A stretch of 64,000 bases of DNA from positions 106,341,906 to 106,405,905 of the forward strand of contig OY804577.1 of NCBI GenBank assembly GCA_963680875.1, written 5' to 3'. Numbering within the stretch: the first letter of the stretch is position 1; every line of letters starts with the position of its first letter. Below, piece by piece: positions 34,030-45,345 of this stretch. Origin of the DNA: Bathymodiolus brooksi (Eukaryota > Mollusca > Bivalvia > Mytilida > Modiolidae). The notes under the pieces are model-generated. The model made no database searches. It had not been told where the DNA came from and saw nothing but the letters and a program-made list of their open reading frames with translations. Both the position numbers and the translations under genes were made by a program.

Positions 34030-34303
34030 AACATTTGGGCTGGTCATTTCTGATATTTTGTGCCACTTCCTGTACAACGTGTCCATTTTCCAGAGCATCT
34101 GAGTTCACCCCAGTTATTAGTGGGGTTCATGTGTTTCGATCTTTAGATGTTTGTGTAGTGTTTTGTAGATTGTCCCTGTTCTTTTCGCAATTGCATTGTA
34201 TTGTCCTTCTTCTATTTACGGATTCTGAATTACTCCTTTGATATCTATTAACTTCTTCTATTTACGGATTCTGAATTACTCCTTTGATATCTATTAACTT
34301 CTC
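34030..34303 (+). repeat. dispersed repeat R1 with local doubling
   Basis: R1 landmarks are GAGCATCTGAGTTCACCCC and AGTGGGGTTCATGTG. The last part, with TTTACGGATTCTGAATTACT, is repeated in tandem (period about 47 bp, 34,210-34,303). Confidence 0.6.
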
Positions 34304-34763
34304 TTACTTGTCCAGTTTAAATAGCGGGAATAATCCTTATTATTCTTTCCCTCGCGATGTGACAGTGTATCAAAAAATATTTTCCCATTTTATTTTGAAA
34401 AAATATAAATAAATAACAAGTGCATTACAGATATTAACCAATCGGTAGCCACCATTTAGTATTTGTCAGCCTCCTCGACGTACAACATATTATATTGCAT
34501 ATTTATTAATCGCATATACTGTACAATAGACCATACACCAGGTTCTATCATTCCTATGAATCAAACTACATACACATGTACCTGCCCAGAACGACCGCCG
34601 TTGGCCGATAGATGACGCCCTTTTTCAGGAGGATTTGCAGGTCATACAACGGAAGGATTGTGTGTGGATTATAGTGAGTTCTTTGTTTCTATAGAACCAC
34701 ACTCCTTTCATGTCATAAATGACCTTTGTATATTTCGAAAAATATCCCATTCCATCAGACAAA

Positions 34764-34995
34764 GGGGGTGTCGTGGTTGTGATCGTATGTTAGTTGGATT
34801 TACAACTACCTATGCAATCAGTGCTTATCACCACTAAAGTTGTGAATTCTAACCCCGCTCATGGCGAGATGTACTATATACAACATTATGTGATAAAAGT
34901 TTGTCAGTGACTTGCGACAGATCGGTGGGTTTCTCCGGGTACTCCGGTTTCTGAAATATTGTTGAAAGTGGCTTTAAACACCATATCCCTAACCC
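34764..34995 (+). mobile_element. SINE S1
   Basis: It begins GGGGGTGTCGTGGTTGTG, with the S1 body CTATGCAATCAGTGCTTATC and GACTTGCGACAGATCGG, and a tail TTGAAAGTGGCTTTAAACACC. The segment with CCACCAATAAAACTGACC is deleted. Confidence 0.75.
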
Positions 34996-36424
34996 CGAAC
35001 CCAAGAGACCAAACAAGTACTAAAGAACCTTTAGGTTAACTTGAATCCAATCAAATGTATTATATATAACGGTTGACCATTTATAGTGACTTAAATATAT
35101 TGTAAATAAAATGTCTGGCTACTTAAGTGAGTACTATAAATGATTTTGACAAGTTAAATAAAGAACCTTTTACTCAATGAACATTTATGTCACATTCTAA
35201 TAGTACTTATGACGTATTATTAGGTCATGACCCGAGATACGTCAAGTCAATCAAACATATACACTCCAGAGTCCAACTATTTTCCTATTGACTAATTAGT
35301 TTCAAAATCAATTTGACATGCAATGTGTCACAGTTGTTGTTATGTTACAAATTGAAACATGGAAGGAAGTATTTTGCAACAGTACATTCAGCCGGCTACG
35401 ACATTTACCACAGACTAATTAACCCCTAAATCAATTTCGCATGTAATGTGACATTTGTTGTTATGCTACAAATTGAAGCATGGAAGAATTTCGCAACAGG
35501 ACATTTAGCAATATATTTCTGTAGCATATCGACAGCCAGCAAACTAAGACACTCCATAAGTTACACAGGTCAGTTTTATAATAACTAGTAACATTCATTG
35601 CTGTTCAGAACAAACACATACAATATCACAACTTCTAATATGACGGCCTATATATCGTCAACCAGTATATGTCGGTATATATCTACATTTAGCACCTGCG
35701 CACTCAAATTATCGATTGGAAACAAAAAACATAATTTAAAAAGTTTCTGTAATGAATAAAAGCCTACAAGGCCGTTTCCGTGAGGTCAAATACAACAACT
35801 ACACATTACATTACTTTGTTTACATGTATACACAAATATGCGATGAAAACGCACTCATCTGGGGTTGTCCCCGACGAATGTTCCGGCCACCTCCGACGTG
35901 AAATTTTGACGACGTAAACAATCAATGTTCGTATTCATATGTGAAGGGGGCTAAATGGAAGAGTCGTTGTGTGGCGGATTCTAAGGTCGCCTAGGGTCAT
36001 AATAATTACCGTGTTTGTCATATTAGAAAAGAAATAATTCATGGCAGCCGTAGATTTGTGTACATTTAACCATGGGTTGGGCATTTATATTCGTATTTTA
36101 TCCCTCGATAGCGCTCGGAAAAAATAATCTAATATAAACAGTGGTAATAATGAGCCTTAAAACTGAAGAACAGACAATATAATTTCCCAAAGGATATGGA
36201 CATCCAGGTAATATTGAAATGGGTAATTAGAAAGCAAGGATGTTGATAAATAAAGCAATTAAATTACAATAAAATATAATTAAAAAATATGTGATGAGTT
36301 TTGTAAGCCAATTGATTGACCACATTTTATTTCAAAACCTTACGAAAATATTCGTGTCTGTTAAAATTGTTCACACTAATACAACGGTCATTATTTAAAG
36401 ATAACAATAATAAGTTGAGGTCAT
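34996..36424. other. intergenic with a 124-bp tandem pair
   Basis: A direct pair at about 35,292-35,390 and 35,412-35,510 shares AATCAATTT, CAATGTG/TAATGTG, TTGTTGTTATG and ACAAATTGAA(A/G)CATGGAAG. No genes. An A-rich stretch follows at 36,260-36,290. Confidence 0.55.
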
Positions 36425-36755
36425 TTACGGTCGACACCATGACTTAACCGTTACCGAATATATGTGTCACAAAGGACCACGGATTTGTTCCGTTTGTCCT
36501 GTTCCTCATTCATGACTTATCAGCGGGTTTAACAACAGTAACATGACAGGTGTCACTATTGGAGCAGGAACTGTCTACCCTTCCGGAGCACCTGTGTTCA
36601 TTCCTTGTTTTAGTGGAGTACATGTTGATCAATCATTAGTTTTATCTGTAATGTTTTGCAGACCATTGTTTTCTTTTGGTCATTATATTGTTTCTTCAAT
36701 TTGCGGTTTCTGAATACCCCTTTAGTATCTTCAATGTGTTTTTTATGACAAAAGG
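36425..36755 (+). repeat. dispersed repeat R1
   Basis: CACCATGACTTAACCG, then GTGTCACTATTGGAGCAGGA, CTTCCGGAGCACCTGTGTTC and an end ACCCCTTTAGTATCTTCAA. Close to the copies at 14,985 and 60,690. Confidence 0.6.
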
Positions 36756-38110
36756 GTAATTAACATGTTTGTTGACTTATCCATTGTTTGACATTGTTTC
36801 TATATTGTTGTTTCCGTTACATTATTTGCATTGCATTGGTACGTTCTTAATTGGTATAGCACGTGACATTGTAAATCATACCTTTACAAATGTCAAATTT
36901 TGATGATATTGCAGGTATGTATATCAAGTGCTAGCTTAATGCCTACAAGTACAAAACTCTGAGTATCTTCTTGACATCCTATCGTGCAAAGGATTGTAAA
37001 TAAATCATATAAACATGCTACTTTTGAAAAATACGCAATCACTTCATGTTTAATAAATCAAACTGTTGAAAAGTTATAAAACACGCGTTTTTGTAGATTA
37101 TATTAACCTTCCTGTATATATATGACTCTGTGCAATACATCATTATTATCTAATATAATGTTGTCTTAAAATATCTACCCCCTGAGGGAACACTAAGATG
37201 TAAAAATCGAACCTAGTTTCGCCGTTACGGGGCACACACTCCGAGGAAGGGGTGACCAAATCAAAATACTCAACTCGTCCACAGAGAGACGAACATGTTG
37301 TTATTTTAAAGCCGTAGCTATTTGTGGCTACTTTAGTTTTTTGTTGTTTTTTTTTTAATATAACACATAATACTTTATTGTGTGACTCGCCTGTTAACAA
37401 AACACCTTAGACGTGCAGGTAAGCAAAAAATAATCTAAGGTTCCCTGTTTTACAATAGATCTCTTACCCAGGGTTAATAAGATTTGTTCCCATTTCAACA
37501 ATACCACTAAATTTATCAATTTTAAAACCAACATTAGTTATGTATTCGGTGTTGTTCACACGTTTTAGTCGTTTATATATTATTTTTAATTTGGGAATTA
37601 TCGGCATGTTAATTGACGATCCAACAACCTGTTACGATCGATTATTGACTAGCTTCTAGACGAAGTATATATTGTTAATTATTATGCTTTCTGTAAATTT
37701 CTTCTGTAATATAAGTTCAACGATATTTTGGCATATATCACACAGAATTATATAGCGTTGATATACTATGAGAAAATAGTACATCTACTATGCCAGTTTC
37801 ACGCGTGGAAGGTTGGGTTTTCAGCTGTCTGTCAAGCTATATATAGCTAGTCCACGTGCGGATCCAATCTGTCAATCTATCATAGTCGTCTATTATTCAT
37901 GTTAGTGTTTTTTGATACTTGTTATTGTTCTTAATTAAATTTTAAACTTCAAAAATCTTTATATTTTTAAAGCCTTAAATGAAGCAAAGAATATTCTCAC
38001 ACTTTCAAGACTATCTGATCCAATATATTAGTCACCAATATCAGGATCTCCTTTATTGTAATAGTTCTCAATATATTTTGTCTACATATAACAGTCAGCA
38101 TAATAATAAT
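36756..38110. other. intergenic, no recognisable gene
   Basis: AT-rich. Short open frames only, none with recognisable motifs. Confidence 0.5.
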
Positions 38111-38111
38111 A

Positions 38112-38217
38112 ATAATAATGTTGTGTTAGCAATGACTATGCCATATAGTGGTCAGGGTTGAAGACATAGTGCACTCCCCTTCGGGTCGCATAGTCATTGC
38201 TAACACAACATTATTAT
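38112..38217. repeat. 29-bp perfect-arm inverted repeat
   Basis: AATAATGTTGTGTTAGCAAT continuing to GACTATG (38,112-38,140) is exactly inverted at 38,189-38,217, with a 48-nt spacer. It directly precedes the 84-bp satellite and is itself preceded by an (AAT)n microsatellite. Confidence 0.85.
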
Positions 38218-39300
38218 ATAAGTATTGTGTCCTGTTCTGTGATAGATGTTGTAAAACCGTGTATTGTGTCTAGGTCTGTAACATATGGTATTTAAATGTT
38301 GTTAAGTATTGTGCCCTGTCCTGCAATAGATGTTGTAAAATCCTGTATTGTGTCCTGTCCTGTAACATATGGTATACAAATGCTGTTAAGTATTATGTCC
38401 TATCCTGTAACATATGTTGTAAAACAGTGTATTGTGTTCAGTCTTCTAATATATTGTTGTAAAACCGTGTATTGTGTCCTGTATTGTAATAGATATTGTA
38501 AAACTGTATATTGTGTCTAGTTCTGTAACATATGCTATTCAAAAGTTGCTAAGTATTGTACCCTGTCCAGTAATAGATGTTGTAAAACCATGTGTTGTGT
38601 ACTTTCCTGTACCATATGGTATACAAATGTTGTTAAGTATGGTGTCATGTCCTGTAATAGATGTTGTATAACTATGTGTTGTGTCCTGTCCTGTAACATA
38701 TGGTATACAAATGCTGTTAAGTATGGTGTCATGTCCTGTAATAGATGTTATAAAACTATGTGTTGTGTCCTGTCCTGTAACATATGGTATACAAATGTTG
38801 TTAAGTATGGTCTCATGTCCTGTAATAGATGTTGTAAAACCATGTGTTGTGTCCTGTCCTGTAACATATGGTATACAAATGTTGCTAAGTATGGTCTCAT
38901 GTCCTGTAATAGATGTTGTAAAACCGTGTATTGTGTCCTGTCTTGTAATATATATTGTAGCGCTGTGTAATGTGTCTAGTTCTGTAACATGTGGTATACA
39001 AATGATGTTGTTACGTATGGTGTCATGTCCTGTAATAGATGTTGTAAAGCCATGTTTTGTCCTGTCATGTAACATATGGTTTGCACATTTTGTTAAATAT
39101 TGTGCCCTGTCCAGTAATATATGTTGTAAAACCAAGTATTGTGTCCTGTCCTGTAAAATGTGGTATTCAAATGCTGTTAAGTATGGTGTCATGTCCTGTA
39201 ATAGATGTTGTAAAACCATGTGTTGTGTCCTGTCCTGCAACATATGGTATACACATGTTGTTAAGTATGGTGTCATGTCCTGTAATGGATGTAGTAATGA
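38218..39300. repeat. 84-bp satellite, about 13 units
   Basis: The period is 84 bp, measured between GTTGTAAAAC-type landmarks at 38,747, 38,831 and 38,915. Each unit consists of two related halves of about 42 bp (TGTCCTGTCCTGTAACATATG and TGTCATGTCCTGTAATAGATG types). Because 84 is divisible by 3, long open frames exist on both strands, but they are artefacts of the repeat. Units near 38,218-38,540 are more diverged than the middle ones. Confidence 0.9.
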
Positions 39301-39742
39301 ATGTATCTTTTCCTATAATATAAACCAATAAATTATGTAATAAATTAATCAATGATGAATATAAATAGTCATCGAACATTACTTGTTCAGACACTTGATT
39401 AATTATATTTATTTTCCGGTCTGTAATTCCTATAAAGACAGATTATGTAGCCTGGTCATGGAACGACCAATTAATCTCTCTTTAATAAGCTAAAAGACAT
39501 GTAGTTTTCAGACATTCAATTATTGCAGCATTACGTTTATTCTCTGTGGAATCAATGACATTAAATTTACCTTTTAATATTCCTTAATGACCTTTTATTC
39601 AAGATTTGCCAAAGATTGCATATAAAATTTGCTGAAAATGTAGCTATCCACATTCCTTAGATATAAAACAAAAGTATCTTTATAAGTAAAATTTAAATCT
39701 ATCGTATTTGCAATAATTGGCTGTGTTCTATGAACTAAAAAA

Positions 39743-39955
39743 CAGGGTTTCGTGATCGTATGGTACTTGGATTTACAATAACCTATGCAATCAGTGAATA
39801 TCACCAATAACGTTGTGAGTTCGGATCCCGTTCATGGCGAGGTGCACTCGATACACCACTATGTGATAGTTTGTCAGTGACTTGCGGCAGGTCGGAGGTT
39901 TTCTGCGGGTATTCCGGTTTCCTCCACCAATAAAACTGACCGCTGTAGAATGTAG
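39743..39955 (+). mobile_element. SINE S1
   Basis: The head TCGTGATCGTATGGTACTTGG, B box TGAGTTCGGATCCCG and body GGCGAGGTGCACTCGATACA are present, up to CCACCAATAAAACTGACCGC. The terminal GTGGCGTTAAACACC part is missing. Confidence 0.75.
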
Positions 39956-41260
39956 GTAGCTTAAGGATAATGTATTCGCCAAGAACGAGACAACGAATCT
40001 GGCAGACGTCTGTGAAGACTTCCCTAGAGCTACAACATTTTACATTTTATAATTAAGATGAGTCATGCAATAAAACCTATAAAATGCATACAGATGAGTG
40101 TAAATGTGTTTGAGTTTATGGTAATCCAAAACATCTTAAGCTTCCATGTTGTACGTCTTATAAAACACAATCTTTTGATTGTATTCTTTGCTGTTTGCGG
40201 TGTGTGCTTAATACCGACATGTGCTTTACAATACAATAAGGAATATGCTTAGTATTTCAATATGATCAGTACAATTAAATATATGTTTGCTAATAATCTG
40301 ATTAAATTCACATCTCCCACTGGTTCTCCTTACTGATATTTCGCGGCCTGTGAAATTTGAGGAAACTTCATTGTGTTTGACCCTATTAGTATCGTCCAAT
40401 GCAAATGGGGATCATATATGGCAAAATCAGGCCGTTTTCCTCATTTGCATACGTCGTCAATTAGAAAAAAATGGCATCGATGCGCTTGTCAATTTCAATG
40501 GCAATTTTTCAAACATTTGTTATTTTAGAAATAATAGAATTGCTGGTCAATTTGGGATGTGCGAAAATTTACCGTGCCACCGTTTTCAGTTCAATTCCCA
40601 AATTTCAATTTATTTTGATATAAAACAGTGGTTCCTGAGTTGCTAACAGCAAAAAAATCACCAGAGAAAACGTTGAAAGAGACACTATAAACCACCTGTT
40701 ACTGTTGATGCGATGCAAAATTATAATACTTCTGGTCATAAAGTTCCGGGCAAAACGAGTAAAAACTTCCATAAATAAAGAACAAAGGTTCCCAGCAGCT
40801 TCAAATTTCAATGAGTTTGATACCCTGATAAGGAATATATGTCTAGGGTCACGCAAGATATGCAAAGCTTACTGGAAACATATATATTTCATATAGAATT
40901 CTGTCTGCATTTTGACAAAAGTTGAAATAAAAATAACTAATAAGGTAATCAAAAAGGAATTTGAGATGCCTAAAGGGGATACAAGCACAACAATATGGAT
41001 TTTATTGTGATGAATATATTTTTAAAAAATAAGTCACGTGACAATCGTCTCATGAATAATCATGACCTCATGAATAAAAAAAGTAGCCGTGATTTTGCCA
41101 TACGAGGAGACTATGAAAGAGTTAAAACTTCAAAAATTAGACTGCTTTATTTACTACGAGCAATCCGATTGGTCGAAAAAGATCATAACCCGTATTTATC
41201 ATATCATATTTATCATATCATTAAATATTAATGACATGGGGTATACACAGTCATGTGACC
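39956..41260. other. intergenic, no recognised gene
   Basis: Contains a 98-codon open frame at 40,350-40,646 (plus) with no motif I recognise and an overlapping minus-strand frame; neither is supported as a gene. Confidence 0.45.
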
Positions 41261-42200
41261 CGTAATGTGGTTTATTCATGGACAAGATAGACAAACACCA
41301 CCGCAAAGACAATATAGCGACGCCGCTCAAGGACACCATGCCGTGGGCCAATCAAATTTGTTAGGTAGACCAGCCACGAAGAGAAGGCGACCGCTATCTA
41401 CACCCTCGCAGGGTGAATAGGGGTGTCAGGGAGAACAAGACGTTTCTCAAGGTGACGAATCGAGCAGTATTAACGATGTAAATATAGATGATTTAAATGT
41501 TGATTGTTCTTTTTTAACTGTACAAAATAAATTGAAGCTATTGTGTTTAAATTGTTGTGGTCTGAATTTAAGATTGAATTATCCTGAATTTGGTGAATTA
41601 ATCTGTCAACATGATTTTATATGCTTACAAGAAACAAAAACTGATGACACTGATCAAATTAATTTTCCGGGGTATATATTTAAAACAAAAAACAGACAAA
41701 AGTTTTCACATAGAAAATCGGGCGGGATTGCTTTTGGATATAAGGAAAAGTTAGATAAATTTATAACTATTATAAAAAATGACAATAAATTTGTATTTTG
41801 GGTAAAAGTGTCATCCACATTATTTAAATTAGATGAAGATGTTTTAATTGGTGTTGTGTATATACCACCAGAATTCACCTCGTACTCGTCTCAAGAAGCA
41901 TTCAATGACATAGATTTCGATATAAGAAAATTTTCGAGGTCGTATAAATATATATCTTTGGCGGGAGATTTCAATGCAAGAACGGCTGAGCTTAAAGATT
42001 TTTCGGTATTTACAGAAAATGATTTTCCAAACGGAGGCGAATATTTACTAGAAAATTATATATCTTTTTTAACTGATTCAAATTTACCACTAAATAGAAA
42101 AAATATAGATAAAGGAAAAAATAACTTTGGAAAATTACTAATAAATCTTTGCAAAGGACAAAACTTGTTTATCATGAACGGACGAGTAGGAAGTGATATA

Positions 42201-42348
42201 TACAATATTGGTCTGTTGACGGTAAATATAGAATTTATTTCACAAGGCTGAGAAACGGGGTGAAAGACGAGCTTCTAGCGAGTCTTTCTCCCCGTTTCGC
42301 GCCGAGTCAAATAAATTCTATATTTACCGTCAACAGACCAATATTGTA
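42201..42348. repeat. 148-bp palindrome at the insertion edge
   Basis: TACAATATTGGTCTGTTGAC on the left is exactly inverted on the right (42,329-42,348), with the arm continuing through GGTAAATATAGAATTTATTT. The centre holds a second inverted pair, GAAACGGGG and CCCCGTTTC, around CTTCTAGCGAG. The left arm begins inside the retrotransposon ORF, so the palindrome copied about 15 bp of target sequence into its right arm. Confidence 0.85.
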
Positions 42349-42645
42349 TTTATCCTGCAATCCACGATGTCCTAAAAAATAATCTTAACTCGTAAAAATG
42401 CATTTTTTAATGCAACGGAATCCTCACTATTTGGCGTAGTAAAATACCAGATTTTTTTTGCTGACAAAAATTCGCGAACAAATAGTTCTCAAAAGGAAGT
42501 GAAATAACTTTATTTAAGTGAAGATTTATTGATTAAGGTGAAAATCTATATAGAAAATTGATAGTTTAGAACCTGAAATATATATATTTAATATGTTTTT
42601 CATAGATATGAAAACACATTAATTTAGCGATCATACGTCACATGC

Positions 42646-42906
42646 GGTCATTCTTAAATACGCCTGCAGTAGTAACCAGGTAAATATATACGCCTGTGTG
42701 AAAAGATATACGCCTGCAACTATATGGTTCACTTTTATTTTTATTTTTTTATATCAAATAATAAACATCCGATATATTCCTTTTACTAGTTTATATTAAA
42801 AAAAATAAATAAAAAAGAACCATATAGTTGCAGGCGTCCACCTTTGTATGACACACAGGCGTATATATTTGCCTGGTTACTACTGCAGGCGTATTTAAGT
42901 ATGACC
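42646..42906. repeat. long palindrome with ACGCCTG repeats
   Basis: The arms are about 110 bp. The left arm carries TACGCCTGCAGTAG, TACGCCTGTGTG and TACGCCTGCAAC, each with an inverse in the right arm, ending in AACTATATGGTTC/GAACCATATAGTT and an A/T-rich spacer of about 40 nt. A 3-fold GCCTG motif within each arm is notable. Confidence 0.85.
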
Positions 42907-43098
42907 CACACAGTTTGTAAACATGTGAAAGCAATACACACATACATGTATAGACGATTCGAGCATGTTTTAAGTAAACTAGGTAGAGTAGAGAAAACAG
43001 AAAGATTAATCATTTATCTCAACAAACTGAACTGATTCACGGAAATGTATTTAACAACGATGTCAAACACTCAAATGCTCAGTTATTGGGATATTTAG

Positions 43099-43440
43099 TC
43101 ATTTGTGAAAATTGTGTACACATTCACCATTTGTTATGGATGACCACGCCGTAAAACATAGAACTAATTTGACTTGACATATTTGTATTGGAACTGTAAA
43201 AAGGAACATCGGGATTGCTTCGACACGAAACATCAGAAGTGCTACTGGCTGTAGAATTTGTGGAGGTTTTACGAGGTAAGTTTGCTGAAAAGCATTTCTG
43301 TTAGTTTCACCTTCAGTGTTGCTGAGGATGTTTGATATTTTCTTGTGTCTTTCCTCACTCAATGTTGAGTAATTATTAATAAATGCCACATTGTTATGCC
43401 CCGATATTTGCATAATATCTATCCCCTTCACATTGTTTTC
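43099..43440 (-). pseudogene. tyrosine-recombinase C-terminal remnant
   Basis: The translated minus strand contains MQISGHNNVAFINNYSTLSE, resembling the GH...INNYS block of Crypton-like or other transposon tyrosine recombinases, in which the final Tyr is the nucleophile. The Arg and His residues that should lie upstream are not recognisable in frame. The downstream tail is Ser/Asn-rich. It may be the passenger or former driver of the surrounding insertion. Identification rests on one motif. Confidence 0.45.
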
Positions 43441-45267
43441 TCTTAACTTCTGGACGGGATAAGATATTTTCTGGCACTGATTGATTAATGTCTAATTTGC
43501 AACTATCCTTCATTTTTTTCATGAGACTGGAAAGTTTTCTTTCATGCACTTTTCTACCTGTTTCTAAAGCTCGTACAAATAAATTATGTATTTTGCGACA
43601 ATGCAAGTATATAAAGGAGGAGAAGCTAATACCAATCTTCTGGACTTTACATAGGTTTCAATAGAAAATTGGAATTTATTTTTATAGAATAAAATAAAAC
43701 TTTCATATATACATGGTAAATTGAAGAAAATCAAAATAGAGATCTGATTTAGTGTCAACAAGCACCAGATATGATTTTAATTACTATATTTAACGTCTGT
43801 TTGTATATCATAATTAAATGAATTAATATGCATTGAAGTCTACATGTATGTAGAATCCCCACCAACTATTTTCTTCATATCAAATTTGCTATTATTAAAC
43901 CATAATCCATTGATTGGTAAATTACATAATGCGATGTCACTAAGGAACCAAGAATATTATGGACATAGGTGTTGTGACCAGAAAAATATTAGAGTGAAGG
44001 ATATATTTTTCTGGAATGAACAATATTTACATGATAATGTTGGTTGTTGCGAGTAATGACTAATGTGCGAATATATTTTCTGAGTCGGATCATACAAAAA
44101 TGCATTTTGTTCCTTTTTTCTTGTTATTTTATTAGTAAATATATAATAACATGTATTTTAATTATAATCAATGCTATATTAATGTCTTTCAGATGAATGG
44201 CTGGATTAATGGTTTAACAGTGTACAATGTACATGTGATGTTTGAAATAAGTGCAAAGACTATATATGAAAGAAATAATTGCATAAAAACCTATGAACGT
44301 TTTATAAAGATCTGATTAAACAAAGGACATTTTTCAAGAACTATCACTCAGTTGTTGCATACAGGCCAGGGGTATGTGAATCAGTTTCAAATGGAATTGC
44401 ACAAAATAAAAAATGTACTGTAATCCTGATCAACAGTGAGTAGAATTCCAGCAGATAAAACACTAGTTTCAACTGACAAATCATACAACTTTGTTGGAAT
44501 TTTGCAAAAGAAAAAAATGTTTTAAAAAAAGATGCAAAATGATTGGAGGAAGTGACTGAATACAATTATTCCAAATGGTTAAAACAAATTATATAGATAT
44601 TTTGTGGTGTCATAAAGAATTCAGAATATAAAAAATTATCTATAATTTTAAAGTGACTTGATGCAATAGCAGGAATATGTGTTATTTTCACCTTGAAGAA
44701 ATCTACTATCTGATATGTTGAAGTAATTGGTGTGAATTAATTGAACATTTAATATGAAGAAATTTTATAATAAAATATATGTAGTAATCTTAGAGTTTGA
44801 TGTTCAAACTGTACTGAGTTATTTAACCATATACCGTAAGTGTGTTTAGTAAAGATTGTGGTGTGTGACTTCCCAGAACGTTTCTGTTATAAAGGATGTT
44901 AATTTCCTCATCTGTTGGAGGGCATGCCCTCTTTGGTTTATTCCCTTTGTCCTGTAGTTTTAGTTGCTTTTGTTTTGTTTTCAAAGCTTCCCTGTCAAGT
45001 TATAAATGATTCGGATTTGTTTAAGATTTTTGTTTTGATTTTTATTGACTTCTAGGATTTTTTTATCGTAAAATATGTATAAAAAATATGAAATTTTAGA
45101 ATTATTAGTTTCATTTTGTCGGTTTGTAAATTTACAAATAGTGAGAACGAAAACATTTATTAGAAAAAGACGACGTCGATTATTGACATTGGTTACGGTT
45201 AATATTTTAACTCCTTCACAGGAGAGCAAAAACACAAAAAAGTAGTTCCGGAATCTATGGGCGGGTC

Positions 45268-45345
45268 TTAAAAGTTTATTCGTAGGTTTAAAAGTTTATT
45301 CGTAGGCTTCAAAAGTGTATTCGTAGGCTACGAATAAAGCAAAAA
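45268..45345. repeat. TTTATTCGTAGG repeat cluster
   Basis: Three direct copies of TTATTCGTAGG or TGTATTCGTAGG and one inverted CCTACGAATAAA, then TTTATTCGTGTGG. They sit within 130 bp of the right edge of the 3.2-kb insertion and may be terminal binding sites. Confidence 0.6.

Noticed and set aside
38539..39331. Long open frames on both strands (245 and 216 codons)
   Set aside because: They are a consequence of an 84-bp repeat (divisible by 3) without stop codons. The peptide is just the satellite translated.
40350..40646. 98-codon plus-strand open frame
   Set aside because: No recognisable motif, and an overlapping minus-strand frame of similar length suggests chance.
43394..43606. 70-codon minus-strand frame next to the recombinase motif
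   Set aside because: It is in a different frame from the GH...NNYS motif and shows no recombinase residues, so it was not joined to the remnant.
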